This document shows positions 1-10,935 of a stretch of 64,000 bases of DNA, piece after piece. The notes under the pieces were generated by a model that saw only the letters and a list, made by a program, of their open reading frames with translations, was not told where the DNA came from and made no database searches. Position numbers and translations under genes: made by a program. Within the stretch, counting starts at the first letter, position 1; every line of letters starts with the position of its first letter. This DNA is from Lates calcarifer (taxonomy: Eukaryota > Chordata > Actinopteri > Centropomidae). The DNA lies in contig NC_066836.1 in NCBI RefSeq assembly GCF_001640805.2, positions 4,428,892-4,492,891 of the forward strand, read 5' to 3'.

Positions 1-2297
1 AAAAATGTTCTGTGTCCTGTACAAGGACAATCAATGTTTGCCCATTTTCGTCCTGACAATTGTGTGTGTACTGAAGTGAAACTTGGCAAAGGTTCAGTCC
101 ACCCCCCTTCACCGCTTCAGCTGCAGATGCCCGGCCATCTTCTATCAACCCCTGACCAGTAGTTTCCTCTCATGATGTTCCAACCTCCATTCAAAGTTTC
201 TGCCTCACATGGAAGCAACACTTATATCTGAGGTCAAAGGGTAGGCAAAACAGGTAGGTCCAAAAAGGTTGGAAACCTACGGACGGGATGGAACAATAGA
301 ATAACTGGCAGAGTGGAGGAGGACATGAGTGCAATGGAGCAAATGAGGGAATGGGAAACAGGTGAGTCAGATGTGGGAGGGACTGGGGTCACTGCAGGGC
401 AGGTGGGAGTGGTCGAGTCCGAAATGACAAGACAGTGAGTTGTGGCAAAGCAGATGCAGAACGAATGAATAACCTGTGACAGTTGTGACAGAAAAAAGTT
501 ATAAAAGGAGTCAATTTAGAGCTCTGATCCATTATTAATATGACAGTATTGATTGGTGGAGTTTTAAGATGCATCCGACTCAAACAGGAAGACAGGCATT
601 GGATTCCCTTCATACCAAAGCAGTCAGGCTCCCAGATCTCATCTCACCCATAAAAGAAAGGACCATTACATTTGAAATGTATGGGAGATTAGACGCACGG
701 CAGAGAGGAGGCTGCCGCTCAGGGATTATTCAGAGAGACGAATGGAAGAGCACAGGTTTAATACAGACCGAGCTGTCAACACAATGATCCATATATACAG
801 TAAATGAAACGTCTGGAGAGCCAGAAGGTTCAGATAAAGGCTCGTAACACACACATACACTCACAGGCAGCATGCTGACACCAGTGTGTGCTCCATCACT
901 GCTGATACAGCTTCTCCACCATCTTCCTGTTTGAATAATGCCTCTGCTCAGGACCCATGTACATACAGTGTATATATATATATTAGTACAGTATTTATAG
1001 ATTTAGCCTTATAGATCACTACCTCCCTGCACTTCTCTCTGTCTACTTGGCATCAAGTTATCTCCAGGACACAGCTTTAAAAATGAATCTAACCTGGATT
1101 TGAACCCATTGTATTTCAGTTCATATTTCAAACAAGTAAAATGAAGACTCTACACATTGTTTACATCACTGTAAATGTATATACTCGCTGTAGTTTTTGA
1201 CTTGCACATGTAGAGTTTGATCTTCAGTTATAGTCTATGGGTCTATTAAGTCTCATGGGATTGTTGCAGGGCCTTGACACAGGAGGAGACGGTCTGGTGC
1301 TTTGGTTAAAAAGAAAAAGGAAAGATTGTGATTTTGGTTAAATGTTATGTAAAACATTGTGTCTCATGCACTGTGGACTTTTTCTCTGTATTAAAAACAC
1401 AACCACAATCTTTCCCTAACTCTAACAGAGCCATGAGTGCATGAACATAACCATAGAAATATTACTTTCCCTCTAATTCCCTGGAAACCTTCCTCAGTTT
1501 TTCTCAAAATTAGCCGTCAATCATTAGGGTATTTCCAGTAAAAGCCTATGCAGCTGTTAAACTGTTTTTTTATTTTTGATACTACTTGAGATAAATCTTG
1601 TGTGCCTCAGCTGTTCCCCTCAACCGGTGCTCACAAGATTATTTTTTGCAAGGTTATGAAAAGATTTACATCCACATTTATTCTACACTCAGTCTTGCTG
1701 AGAGATACATTTGCTTGCAGAAGTAACAAGACATCACTGGCTACAAAGCCTGCCTCTGAGCCCTTGTTTGTATGGCATGAAAGGATAATATATTGCTTTG
1801 TTATTTTAGCTCTCCTTGCACTATTGGCTGCCTACTTTCTTGTTGCTTGGAGATTTATTTAAGATCTTTGTTTTTACTGTTTCACTTGAGTGAGTTGTTT
1901 TGCATAAGAAGAACATTGATTAGACACCTTGAGTTAAATGCAGAGATGGTGTCTGCTGCAGACAGAGACTCAGACAGACAGAGAGAGAGGCAGCGACCCG
2001 GGGGGGAAGCTGAACTCAGCGCAGCCACACAGGGGCTTCATGACAGACAGATTGTTTCTCCCTGCTTGGCTGCTTTAATGACAGGCAGCAAACTCATTCG
2101 GCAGGACAAACAAATCACTGGGACAAACCTCAGCAGGCATCTGCCCCCCCCCAACATACACACACAGAGCTGGAAAATCTAAAACTCTGCTGGGGTCATC
2201 GAGCAGGAATAAAACCGGACACATATAAAAACTGAAAACTCTGCTTTGTCTCCGAGTTGTGAGTGGTCATAATAAAAATATATAAAAAAGATGAGAG
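1..2297. other. downstream intergenic sequence, no gene supported
   Basis: AT-rich sequence 3' of zeb1. An 86-codon plus frame at 1602-1862 ends in a hydrophobic stretch but has no other support. No exon, RNA gene or repeat recognised. Confidence 0.65.
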
Positions 2298-2321
2298 ACA
2301 CACACACACACACACACACAC
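2298..2321 (+). repeat. (AC)12 microsatellite
   Basis: Uninterrupted AC run. Confidence 0.9.
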
Positions 2322-2939
2322 GGGATATAAGCTCCAAATGAGTGAGGTGTCTCACTCAGGGATGAAATTCAGTTTTTATGGTTTATTGGACTGAACGAGT
2401 TTTTCACCAACAAATCGAAATGAAGCTCCACAGCAGGAGAGATAAAGACAGCCAGCCTTACTGTTCCAGTGTATAACACACGGTCCTCACTTTCAGTCTT
2501 CCTCCCTGCTCCAATTCACTTTTGCCCCTTTTAAAACACCGGTGTAAATTTCACCGGCAGACACAAACGTTCCCCCCTCAATTAATTTTAGCAAGTGACA
2601 AACTAATTATTCTGCCTGAGAGCTGATGTGGCTCAAACTCCAGATTGCTCAGCTGGTTCAGGAGCAGTTTGGATGACGGAGAGGCCGCAGGTTTACACAG
2701 TAATGAAATGGTGCCTTTTTGAGGTCGACGCGTAAGCAAATATGCTGCAGGTGTGAGCAGATGTCCGACTGTGAGCACATTTACCAGGAGGATAGGAAAA
2801 GTGTGTACTGTACAAAAAGGTGGAGCAAAGTCCATCAAGTGTCCTTGTAGACTTTGTCACACCTGAGCTTTGTTTAATGCAGGACAGGCTGCTGGTGGCT
2901 TCACTGCATGTCTGGGTTACTGCAAAGTAGAAGAATTGA

Positions 2940-3100
2940 ATCATCTTTATTGCCAAGTAAGTTTACACACATGAGGAATTAGTCCTGCCAGAGGGGAGTG
3001 TCCCAGATGGTGATGGAGGTGTAGAAGTGCACCATGATGCACCAGTGATGTTGTAACAGAAGGTCTCTCCAGTCTGAGTGGTGGTGCTGGTGGAGAACCT
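2940..3100 (-). mobile_element. fragment of a LINE 3' end
   Basis: The minus strand encodes MVHFYTSITIW, resembling the VHFYTA...SSITVW block near the C-terminus of fish non-LTR reverse transcriptases. The plus strand at 2944-2984 reads CTTTATTGCCAAGTAAGTTT and ACACACATGAGGAATT, similar to a widespread fish retroposon tail (TTTATTGCCAAGTA...ACAAGGAATTTG). Short and internally deleted. Confidence 0.5.
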
Positions 3101-5047
3101 GCAGTAACGCTGGCACTGGGGCAGCGGTGGTGAAAACGGAGGCTGCAGCGTCTCGAGCAGCTCTCAGCAGACGTCCTCCCCCAGCAGCTGAAATGAAAAT
3201 TATACCCTTCACACACGGGGCTGACAGTGACAGCCTGACTGTGCTGTACACGAACAAACAATCCGACCAGATCTACAGTATGCACTGTGAGAATGACAAT
3301 CTTCGCTTTGTCCATCACGTGGAGGTGGAGGATCTGTGCGTCTCCGTCTGACTGATGGAGACACGTTGAGTTTGACACATGAAAGCCTTTCACTCACATC
3401 TGTCTGTCATCTGACATCTTTCCTTCATCTGAACACCACACAGGCTTACTATGTAACGTGTTGGAAAAGCTTTTAGTCTCAGAATTCACTGCAGCTGCTT
3501 TTGTAACCACCATTTCATTCAGTTAGCTTCTCAGCAGAGGTTCAAGGATTGAGTTTGATGTTGAAGAATATGACCTGACATTATGACAATACTGACAGCG
3601 TACGTTGCCTCTGGCTTGTAAACCAATAAAAAGAGATTTATGAAAGAGAGAGGCTGAGCTGCAGAGTTAAAATTCTCCTAATACTGGAAAGAATGTTATG
3701 TTTTTATTTTAACTGGGAAAAGGTTTGACAGTGACTTTCAACATAAAATGTTCATTATTGTATTCAACACTTCCCTCCCATGTCTATCATGACATGTTGT
3801 CATTGTAACTGGAGCAATAATAGATGATTTGTTTTATCTTGAGATATTAAATAACTAAATGATACTTTATTTACTGGACACTTGACATATTTGACAGCTG
3901 TATGGAAACATGACTGCTGTGCCCTCCATTACCCAGAGGGGTCAGAGGTCAGGGGCAGCTTGTAGCCTCAGCTCCGGTTCAACAGTTCAGTGCTTCCCTG
4001 AAGGACAAAGATGGACACATTAGCTGTGGGGTAATAGACCCTGTGACCCTCCAGTGATGGAAGGTCTCACCTCCTCTCCCTGCTGTCCTGACTCTGAAGA
4101 GGCAGAGCGTACAACCAGCCTCATAAAGCAAAATCAGTACAAAAGACAAACGGCCAGTGGACGCCATAAAGCTTAGATCAGACCAGAAGCTTTATATCTT
4201 TGTTCATGGGGGACACCTGCCATGGAGACAGGTTTCTCCTCTGACTGAACAAGAGAGTTGACCCCCCAGCTCTGCCAGCAGGCGACTAAAAATGTGATGT
4301 TTTAATGTTCAGAGCTCTGTGCATGGATGTTGAAATCAAAACAAGGACTTTAAAATGTTTAAATTACTTGGATTTCTCTTATTTTCTCTATTCACTTAAC
4401 TGTTGATTTAATACTTTGTGTGAGTTTTAATTTCACACATGAAAGCCTAAGTTCTTCTTTCAAACTTTCCTCAAAGAGACCGGCAGAAAAAAGGAGAAAT
4501 TCTGAAGACAGCAAATAAATTATTTAGAACATATTGACTCCAAATCCTCCACAACAAAAAGAAAAAAACACCCACCATGCTCCCATCATGTTGCCAAAAC
4601 TCTCTAAAAAGAAGCTAAAAACTAAATCTGAGGATGTAACCTCAGGTCTTGTCATGGTCTTCATCCAACACTCAGTGTTCTCTGGGTTAATCAGTACCTG
4701 TAAATAAGTGCAGAAACTACAGTCAGCTCCTTTCAAAGTGATGATTTGTCATCATTTGAGCACTGAGACAGAAACAGGTGACCGTAGAGGCTGAAGATTT
4801 AGATGCTACAAAACAACAACAAACCACAAGATAAAATATGGTTCCTCACATCATTTAAACACGACAGCTCTCTCCAAAGATGAATGAGTTGTGTTGTGTT
4901 TCCCGTCCATTACCCCTCGACTCATTTCAGCCTCCGTCAGCATCGGTGCTGCTGATCAGCGCGGCCAGAAAGGTTGGCCATTGATTGACAGGTGTGATGT
5001 GTGTCTGGGAATCCCAACTAATTCTGACAAATGGCTTTTCTCTCTCT

Positions 5048-5081
<34 letters not shown>

Positions 5082-6719
5082 CATCACAAACTGCAGCGGC
5101 GTGAAATGAGCTTTAATTACAGCTGGTTATTACAGCTCCTGACGTTGTTTGTGCTTCGCCTCGCTCCAGCAGACACCGACTGGTTTGGTTTTTAGATGAG
5201 CTGAATATGTTGTTGTTGCTGAAGGTGAACACGGCAGCGTGAGCCTGCATTTCAGAACATAAATCACTGTGTATCTCTTAACTAAAGTCTGCTCGGAAAG
5301 ATCCTCTCACAGAGAAAGGAAGGTGTTCACTGGTGTTTTCTCTGACTGCAGGTGTGTGAGGGAGATGTCAAACAGTCTGTACTCTCCTACACAGAAGAAG
5401 TCTAATCAAGCAACAGGAGGGAGAAGTGTGTGGGTGCTCTAGTTTAGAGGCGGACAGAAGAACTGATTAAAGGAGCTGCTGTTTGGACAACATGTTTCTG
5501 TGTCTGACTTGAGCTCAAACTTGAAGAAGAAAGTGAGTTTTCCACCAAGGGAATGAATTCAATCAATCATCACTTTGACAACAGTATTGGTCTTTAATGA
5601 TTATTAACTATCGGTCCTATTCAGTGTTGAAAATTTACTTGCACTGTTCAGTTATTTAACTATATAAAAGTTTTCTATCTTTGGCGCCCCCCACTGGTAG
5701 TGCCCAAGTACCACAGCGCACTCATTGTAAACACAAATCCTCTTAACAGCTTCTTTAACACTGCTCCTCTTTAGACTAAAAACATGGAGCATGAAAAACT
5801 CAAAAGAAAACATCTGTGTCCGCTTTGTCCAAACAAACGCATGTTTTTACTTTTGGTGCTTTAGTATATTTCAGTGGCAACACTTTCAAGCCTCGACTAA
5901 AACATGATTTTATGGAGCGTCTTTGATCTCTCCTGCAGTAATATTCCTTTAAAAGCTCTAAATTATTTGAGCACACTCTAAACAGCACAAACATACAGCT
6001 AACAAATTCATACCGTAACACAATCACACAGGTCAGACCACCACTGCCACCTACAGGTTACATTAAGAAGAGCAGTTTAATTAACACAAATAGGAAAATC
6101 AAATACAAAGCACATCCCTGATTAGGTCGTGGTCTGTGATTGATGTTTGACATTTTCCAGTGACATTAAGGTGCTATACTGAGCTATGCAATTAGCTGTG
6201 AAAACCCTTCTACAATATTAATGTGTACAAATGTTACAAGTCATCTCAGACTAATAATAAAATCAGGTAAAAGTCGATGATGGTTGTAGTTGTGGTGAGT
6301 GACGGTTGGTTGTTTAAGGCATCAAACCTGTGTCCTCACAGTCACAGTACACACCCACAGGCTCATTGGGAACAAACTGTTTCTGTGAGGCTTTGGGAGC
6401 TGCTCACTTTGCCTCCTGGAAAGTTTGACCAACACTTATCTTGCTACGTGTTAAATCACCTGTTGTGTTCAGTCTTGCTGCTATGGTTACGTCTCTACTT
6501 CCTTCACAGTGCTTGCACAGCAAACACCACATCAGGTGCTTCATGAATATTCATTATGTTAAGTTAAGGCCAAACTGACTTTTTTTTTCTCTTGGTTGTT
6601 TTTAAAATGCTCTTATAAATCAGGTTTATATCAGTGAGTTGTTACTGGCTGGTTGCCTTGTCTCCTTATAACCCCTCCATCTTACTATCAGTTCATTGAT
6701 TTTTCCTCTAATTGCACAT
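3101..6719. other. downstream intergenic sequence, no gene supported
   Basis: AT-rich sequence. A plus-strand 74-codon frame at 3127-3351 and a minus-strand 62-codon frame at 3979-4167 with a hydrophobic N-terminus were examined; neither has convincing exon context. Simple repeat at 5040-5078. Confidence 0.6.
5040..5078 (+). repeat. (TC)5(TG)14 compound microsatellite
   Basis: CT run passing directly into 14 TG units. Confidence 0.9.
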
Positions 6720-6960
6720 AATAACTCTGCACAGTGGAATCAGCCATGCAGATAATATGTCATTAGCCCCGGGGAGAAAAAAGTGATGGTTTGATTTCAT
6801 GGATTTGTTTTTGGATCGAGCTCTAAATTCTCCTCAGCACTCAGGGGACACCGATTTAAATTAATAATCATGACTCAATTATTTATGAATGAGTTAATGC
6901 TGATTTCTGCTCTGATGACACACTTTGCTCTGCAGGGTTCAATCCTCTTTGGCACTGTAA
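6720..6960. promoter_or_regulatory. candidate conserved noncoding element
   Basis: Non-repetitive block with many homeobox-type sites (TCATTAG, TTAAATTAATAATCA, CAATTATTTATGAATGAGTTAATG) and no coding character. This texture is typical of vertebrate developmental enhancers around transcription-factor genes. The assignment is by composition only. Confidence 0.25.
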
Positions 6961-6982
6961 AGGTTTGTTGTGTGGTCTTCTA

Positions 6983-6996
6983 GCGCCACCTGGTGG
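6983..6996 (-). promoter_or_regulatory. CTCF core motif match
   Basis: The minus strand reads CCACCAGGTGGCGC, a full match to the CTCF core consensus (CCASYAGRKGGCRS). It could mark a boundary 3' of zeb1. The sequence is partly palindromic and such motifs also occur in repeats. Confidence 0.35.
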
Positions 6997-7689
6997 CAAG
7001 TCTTTTGCTGAAATTGAGCCGCTGCTGTTTAAGTCAAAGCTCAGTCTTTCAGGTCCCATGGTTTCCTTTCAAAGCTGTGTTTCAAAAGCATTTTTGCGAA
7101 GATGAGACCGAGTCCTTTCAGTGCAGAAGCCTGCTAATTAAATATTCAAGAGGTGTGGTTATGCAAGGGCCCAACTGTCATCATCTTAAATGTTTATTCA
7201 GGTCAAAATTTGAGACTTCAATGATTTTTGCTTTCATGTATCAGTCCATATCTTTAGGGAGTAGAGGACAAACAAAAAGTGAGTCAGGTCTGGAGTATTT
7301 TATTTGCATTGTCCCCTAAAAGAGTCTGGCTGGGTGATTAGGTCCAAGTCTACTGCTCTGACTTGGGTTTCTAATCTATCCCTAAGGATTTTTTTACTGC
7401 TGGTTTTCAGGTGTCAGCGGTCTCCCCTCACAGTGAGGTTTGTTTAGAATTACGTTCTCATTTCTCAAAAAAAGTAACATGTCTTTAAGCATTTTGGTTA
7501 TTGGGTCTGATTGACTGACGAACTGGAGTAAAAATGCTCCAGAATTCAAATGGACTTTCCCAGTCATATTTTCCTCTTGTGGTAAAACCAGTGTATGTCC
7601 CACTTTCACAGTCTGCCTAAAACTTTACAACTTATTACATGAAGAAACACTGGCTTCAAAGTATTCAAGCTTGGTCTTTTCCTAACATG
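6997..7689. other. downstream intergenic sequence, nothing recognised
   Basis: A plus frame of 108 codons (6993-7319) begins inside the CTCF-like motif and has no known similarity. Confidence 0.55.
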
Positions 7690-8030
7690 CAGTGTGAACT
7701 GTGGGACCTTAGGTGCCTTTCTAAACTTTGTCCAATCAACTCAATTTGCCACAGCTGCACTCCAGTCAAGTTCTACTCACAGCTCAAGGATGATTAAGGC
7801 AAACAGGACACACCTGACCACAATGTGAAGTGCCACAGCAAGGGGTCTGAATACTTTTCTAGACACGAGACTTCAGTTTTTGATTTTTAAGAAATTTGCA
7901 AAGTTTTTGCTTTGCCATGATGGGTTACTGAATGTAGAATGATGATCACAATTTAACAGTTAAATACAATTAAATCCACAACACGGTGTGCAAAAAGTGA
8001 AGGGATCTGAATACTTTTTGAAGCCACAAA
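7690..8030 (+). mobile_element. degenerate Tc1/mariner-type transposon end
   Basis: In order: GCAGTGTGAACTGTGGGACC, GGTGCCTTTCTAAACTTTGT, CCAATCAACTCAATTTGCCA, CTCAAGGATGATTAAGGCAA, AAGGGGTCTGAATACTTTTC, TTCAGTTTTTGATTTTTAAG, AATTTGCAAAGTTTTTGC and the end AAGTGAAGGGATCTGAATAC. These match the 3' region and terminus of abundant fish Tc1-like elements (terminal GGGTCTGAATACTTTCCGAA). No transposase coding sequence is attached, so it is an inactive remnant or a non-autonomous copy. Confidence 0.75.
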
Positions 8031-8170
8031 ATATTACTTGCATAATGTGGTCAAGTTGTGATTTTAGACTATACAGCATACACGAAACTGGCTTGAACTG
8101 ACCAACATGCTTGGTGTATCCTCAGAAAGTTGAGAAGTAAATCAAGTGACTCGGAAATGCTGTCTTATAT

Positions 8171-8176
8171 TTTATT
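8171..8176 (-). terminator. candidate distal zeb1 poly(A) signal
   Basis: The minus strand reads AATAAA here, followed within 30 nt by GCATTTCCGAG and then T-rich sequence. It is the last canonical hexamer before the Tc1-like fossil and lies downstream of every miRNA seed match listed, so it is the best candidate for the full-length end. Confidence 0.5.
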
Positions 8177-8383
8177 GTGATGGGGAGTCATAAAAATGGA
8201 GCAAAACTAAAGTAAAAACAATACAAAAAGACAGTGGATTTACAAAGGGTGTGTAGAGGACAAACAATATGCAGCCTTCGACAGTACAATGGAACGAGTT
8301 GGCACAGAACAGAAAACGGTGGCGGGACGAGCTAAATTTGGCTTCGAAATAAAAAGGGAGGAGTAACGTCTTCATAGCAAGAT

Positions 8384-8390
8384 CCTTCAT
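8384..8390 (-). promoter_or_regulatory. miR-205 seed match
   Basis: The minus strand reads ATGAAGGA, an 8-mer match to the miR-205 seed. miR-205 is an established repressor of ZEB1/ZEB2. The site is near the distal end of the UTR. Confidence 0.6.
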
Positions 8391-8793
8391 TAAAACAGCG
8401 ACGACTCATGCTTTTAAAATCACAGAGTTTTAGAATTCAGTAGCTTCATAACGACGCAAAGAGCGGATGCACATGTAACAGTTTCTATTTCTCAATTCAT
8501 TCCTGTCTTTTTTCTTTTTTTTCAGCTTAAAACAGAAGTCATGTTTACAGAATACATGTTTTATCTTTTTTGTGTTTTTTTTTTTGTTAAAACAAACTTC
8601 AGCTCCCAGAACCACAATTTGGGATTTTTTTTGTTTGTCTTGAGATTATTTTTCATACTAAAATATATTATTGTATCAATTCAAACTACAGTAATGTACA
8701 CTACAATGTGTAATAAATAACCATAAAAGAAAATATAAAAATAAGACACATAAATATAAAAAAGTCTTCTAAAAACTAAACAGGTACATTTTT

Positions 8794-8799
8794 TTTATT
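8794..8799 (-). terminator. candidate intermediate poly(A) signal
   Basis: AATAAA on the minus strand within an A-rich run. Use of this site would keep the miR-200 sites at 8816 and 8882 but drop the miR-205 match at 8384. Confidence 0.3.
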
Positions 8800-8815
8800 C
8801 TGTGAAAAGGGTTCT

Positions 8816-8822
8816 AATACTG
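8816..8822 (-). promoter_or_regulatory. miR-200b/c/429 seed match (8-mer)
   Basis: The minus strand reads GCAGTATTA: the full 8-mer plus one more paired base. Confidence 0.75.
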
Positions 8823-8881
8823 CCATTGTTGAAAAGAAAAAAACACATACCAAGGACACACAAAAAAACAGACAAACTATA

Positions 8882-8888
8882 AACACTG
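8882..8888 (-). promoter_or_regulatory. miR-200a/141 seed match with 3' supplementary pairing
   Basis: The minus strand reads TTTACCGAACAGTGTTT. The seed match CAGTGTT is followed upstream by TTTACC, which can pair with the 3' half of miR-141. This makes it the best-matched site of the set. Confidence 0.75.
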
Positions 8889-8974
8889 TTCGGTAAAATC
8901 AACTGAAAACACTTTGACAGAGACCACATTCACTAACGTTTGTTACCTGAAGTGCGGGACAGCTTGCAACTATT

Positions 8975-8980
8975 TTTATT
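8975..8980 (-). terminator. candidate intermediate poly(A) signal
   Basis: AATAAA on the minus strand. Ending here would remove the distal miR-200 pair and the miR-205 match while keeping the eight stop-proximal miR-200 matches. Confidence 0.3.
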
Positions 8981-9489
8981 TTAATTTTTTTAACTGTGCT
9001 AAAAACAAGTGCACGTCTGACAAATTATCCTGTTACTGAAAAATCTGTTAAACTGATCTCGGCTTTGTGTCTTTCTGTTTCCTCCTGAACCAAACTCCTT
9101 CACGATCAGAGACGTTTTAGCTTCAAATTCTTCGCTCTGCATTAACAGCACTGTGTTTTCTGTTTTTAAGCACTTATGTAAACATTTCTAAAACTTTAAC
9201 TCGTGACGTTAAGTCAAAAATTAACTTTTAACATCAGTGGGAAACTGATTATCTCACGGTTACAAGGCATTGTCTATCCACAGTCAGCTCAGTCTGGACT
9301 CGACTTCTGATTTCTGGTTTCCAACAGTTCACACACATTTTACTTTTCAACAGGATTTTTGACTGTTGGGCAACAAGGACGTTCAACTAACTGAAAATGA
9401 CTCCATAACAAAGAACGTGCAAGTTCTAAAACATCCGCTAACTGGACCAAAAGTATCAATTTACATGGATTTAACCTGTAGATCTGAAA

Positions 9490-9910
9490 CAATCTGTCGC
9501 TCAGTTAGATTACTGACAGAAAAATAATCCACGGCAGATTAATCATTTGTTACTTCTCTGTTTTCAGCTTCTTCATCGTGAGAATTTGCTGCTCACTTTG
9601 AAAAACTAGTACAACTAATTGACTGTTGATTAGTTGAGTCACATTGTTTCGTTCAGACTTTTTGGACAAAAAACAGAACAAAAACAAAACAAACACCTGA
9701 CCAATCTCTGAAAATCGATGCCTTTCTCACTGTAAAGTGAATGTGTTTGAGCTGTGGCCTGTTGGTCAGAAAAAAAAAACATTTTAAGATAATTATAATG
9801 TGCATTTTCACTATTTTCTCACATTTTGTAAACAAAACAACTAAATGATTATTAAACAAAATAACAGGCAGATTAACTGATAATAAAATTAATTGTTAGT
9901 TGCAGCCCTA
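9490..9910 (+). repeat. dispersed teleost-type repeat inside the 3' UTR
   Basis: Hallmarks of a family recurring through this window are present: a TTCAGCTTCTTC...GAATTTGCTGC core, runs of ATTAATC/GATTAAT, an ACAAAACAACTAAATGATTA segment, and the terminal GTTAGTTGCAGCCCT. The copy is degenerate. It lies between the two groups of miR-200 matches. I know the family as common in percomorph genomes but cannot assign its class. Confidence 0.6.
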
Positions 9911-10082
9911 ATACTACGTTTCCCAACTTTCACGTGTGGTTCAAAAACTGTTCAAGGCCTCAAAAACATTTGCATTAATTTCACAGGAGCTATCTTTCCA
10001 TTACTGTGACGTAAATCTGCTGTTCTGTGCAAGTCAACAAACATTAGTCAATATGGGTCTTGTTTGAGTAACAGAGGGACAT

Positions 10083-10089
10083 AATACTG
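10083..10089 (-). promoter_or_regulatory. miR-200b/c/429 seed match (8-mer)
   Basis: CAGTATTA on the minus strand, 25 nt from the next miR-200a/141 match, a spacing compatible with cooperative action. Confidence 0.7.
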
Positions 10090-10114
10090 GCTACATGTGT
10101 GAAGAAGAAATGAT

Positions 10115-10121
10115 AACACTG
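10115..10121 (-). promoter_or_regulatory. miR-200a/141 seed match (8-mer)
   Basis: CAGTGTTA on the minus strand. Confidence 0.7.
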
Positions 10122-10234
10122 TTCAATGGCACTTTTAACAGCACACAGGTCTTGCATAAGGCTGGAGGCATTGGGGTGGAGCAGGAAACAGCCCCGTTCC
10201 TTCACGTACAGTATGACTTCGTATATAAGCTAAT

Positions 10235-10241
10235 AACACTG
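10235..10241 (-). promoter_or_regulatory. miR-200a/141 seed match (8-mer)
   Basis: CAGTGTTA on the minus strand, starting 8 nt after a second match; the two are too close for simultaneous occupancy. Confidence 0.7.
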
Positions 10242-10242
10242 A

Positions 10243-10249
10243 AACACTG
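10243..10249 (-). promoter_or_regulatory. miR-200a/141 seed match (7-mer)
   Basis: CAGTGTTT on the minus strand, forming a near-tandem duplicate with the match at 10235. Confidence 0.65.
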
Positions 10250-10622
10250 ACTGAGAACTGAAGCCAAAATAAGGAGAAGCTTGGTAAGAACTGGCTCCTG
10301 TGTTTGTGGAACCGCGGGCGATGTCTGCTTTTGAATCTTCACCTGGAGACTACGCCCCCCGTTCGGGGCTACGCCGGGTTGCAAAACACAGGTGCCTGAT
10401 GCTGGCTTTGAGGTTGTGACTCTACCTTCCCTGATAGGACAAATTTGGTTATGGCGTACAGAAGCCACGTTCCCATCCCGGACTCCCCATCCCGCCCACA
10501 ACCCTCCCCAAGAATACTTTGTTTTCCTTAAGGCTAACAGTCAAACTGAAAACAAAAGTAATGCTAGCTAGCAAAGACTAACACTAACACGAACAACATC
10601 TCGCTAGCTAGTGTACATATAT

Positions 10623-10629
10623 AACACTG
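10623..10629 (-). promoter_or_regulatory. miR-200a/141 seed match (8-mer)
   Basis: CAGTGTTA on the minus strand, within a cluster of three matches spanning 10623-10721. Confidence 0.7.
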
Positions 10630-10673
10630 AAGGGCATACAATGCATGAGGCATGTATCCATAGGTAAACCAGG

Positions 10674-10680
10674 AATACTG
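10674..10680 (-). promoter_or_regulatory. miR-200b/c/429 seed match (7-mer)
   Basis: CAGTATTC on the minus strand. Confidence 0.65.
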
Positions 10681-10714
10681 TAGTGCAGAGGTTTTTGTTC
10701 GTAGAACTCAATAA

Positions 10715-10721
10715 AATACTG
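10715..10721 (-). promoter_or_regulatory. miR-200b/c/429 seed match (7-mer)
   Basis: CAGTATTT on the minus strand. Confidence 0.65.
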
Positions 10722-10928
10722 ATTTAGGAAACTTCATTGGCAATAAAAAGGTATAGAAATCTTTCTCATCTTTACAGGTTAAAATGTTTTAAACAAGAAC
10801 AAGATTAGTAACATTGACCAAATAAAAACAAACAAACAAAACGAAACAACCTGGGATGTCTCAGTAACAAGTCTAACAAGTTGATGGGTGAGTTTTGCTT
10901 TAAAATCTGTACTTCTATAAACAATTTT

Positions 10929-10935
10929 AACACTG
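10929..10935 (-). promoter_or_regulatory. miR-200a/141 seed match (8-mer)
   Basis: CAGTGTTA on the minus strand; this is the match closest to the stop codon. Confidence 0.7.

Noticed and set aside
3127..3351. Plus-strand 74-codon frame of moderate complexity
   Set aside because: It lies beside a LINE fragment, has overlapping frames on the other strand, and no splice context or known similarity.
3979..4200. Minus-strand frame with signal-peptide-like start, TATAAA upstream (4196-4191) and a donor-like gtgaga
   Set aside because: The TATA box is only 29 bp from the ATG, leaving no leader, and no convincing second exon follows; the product is unrecognised.
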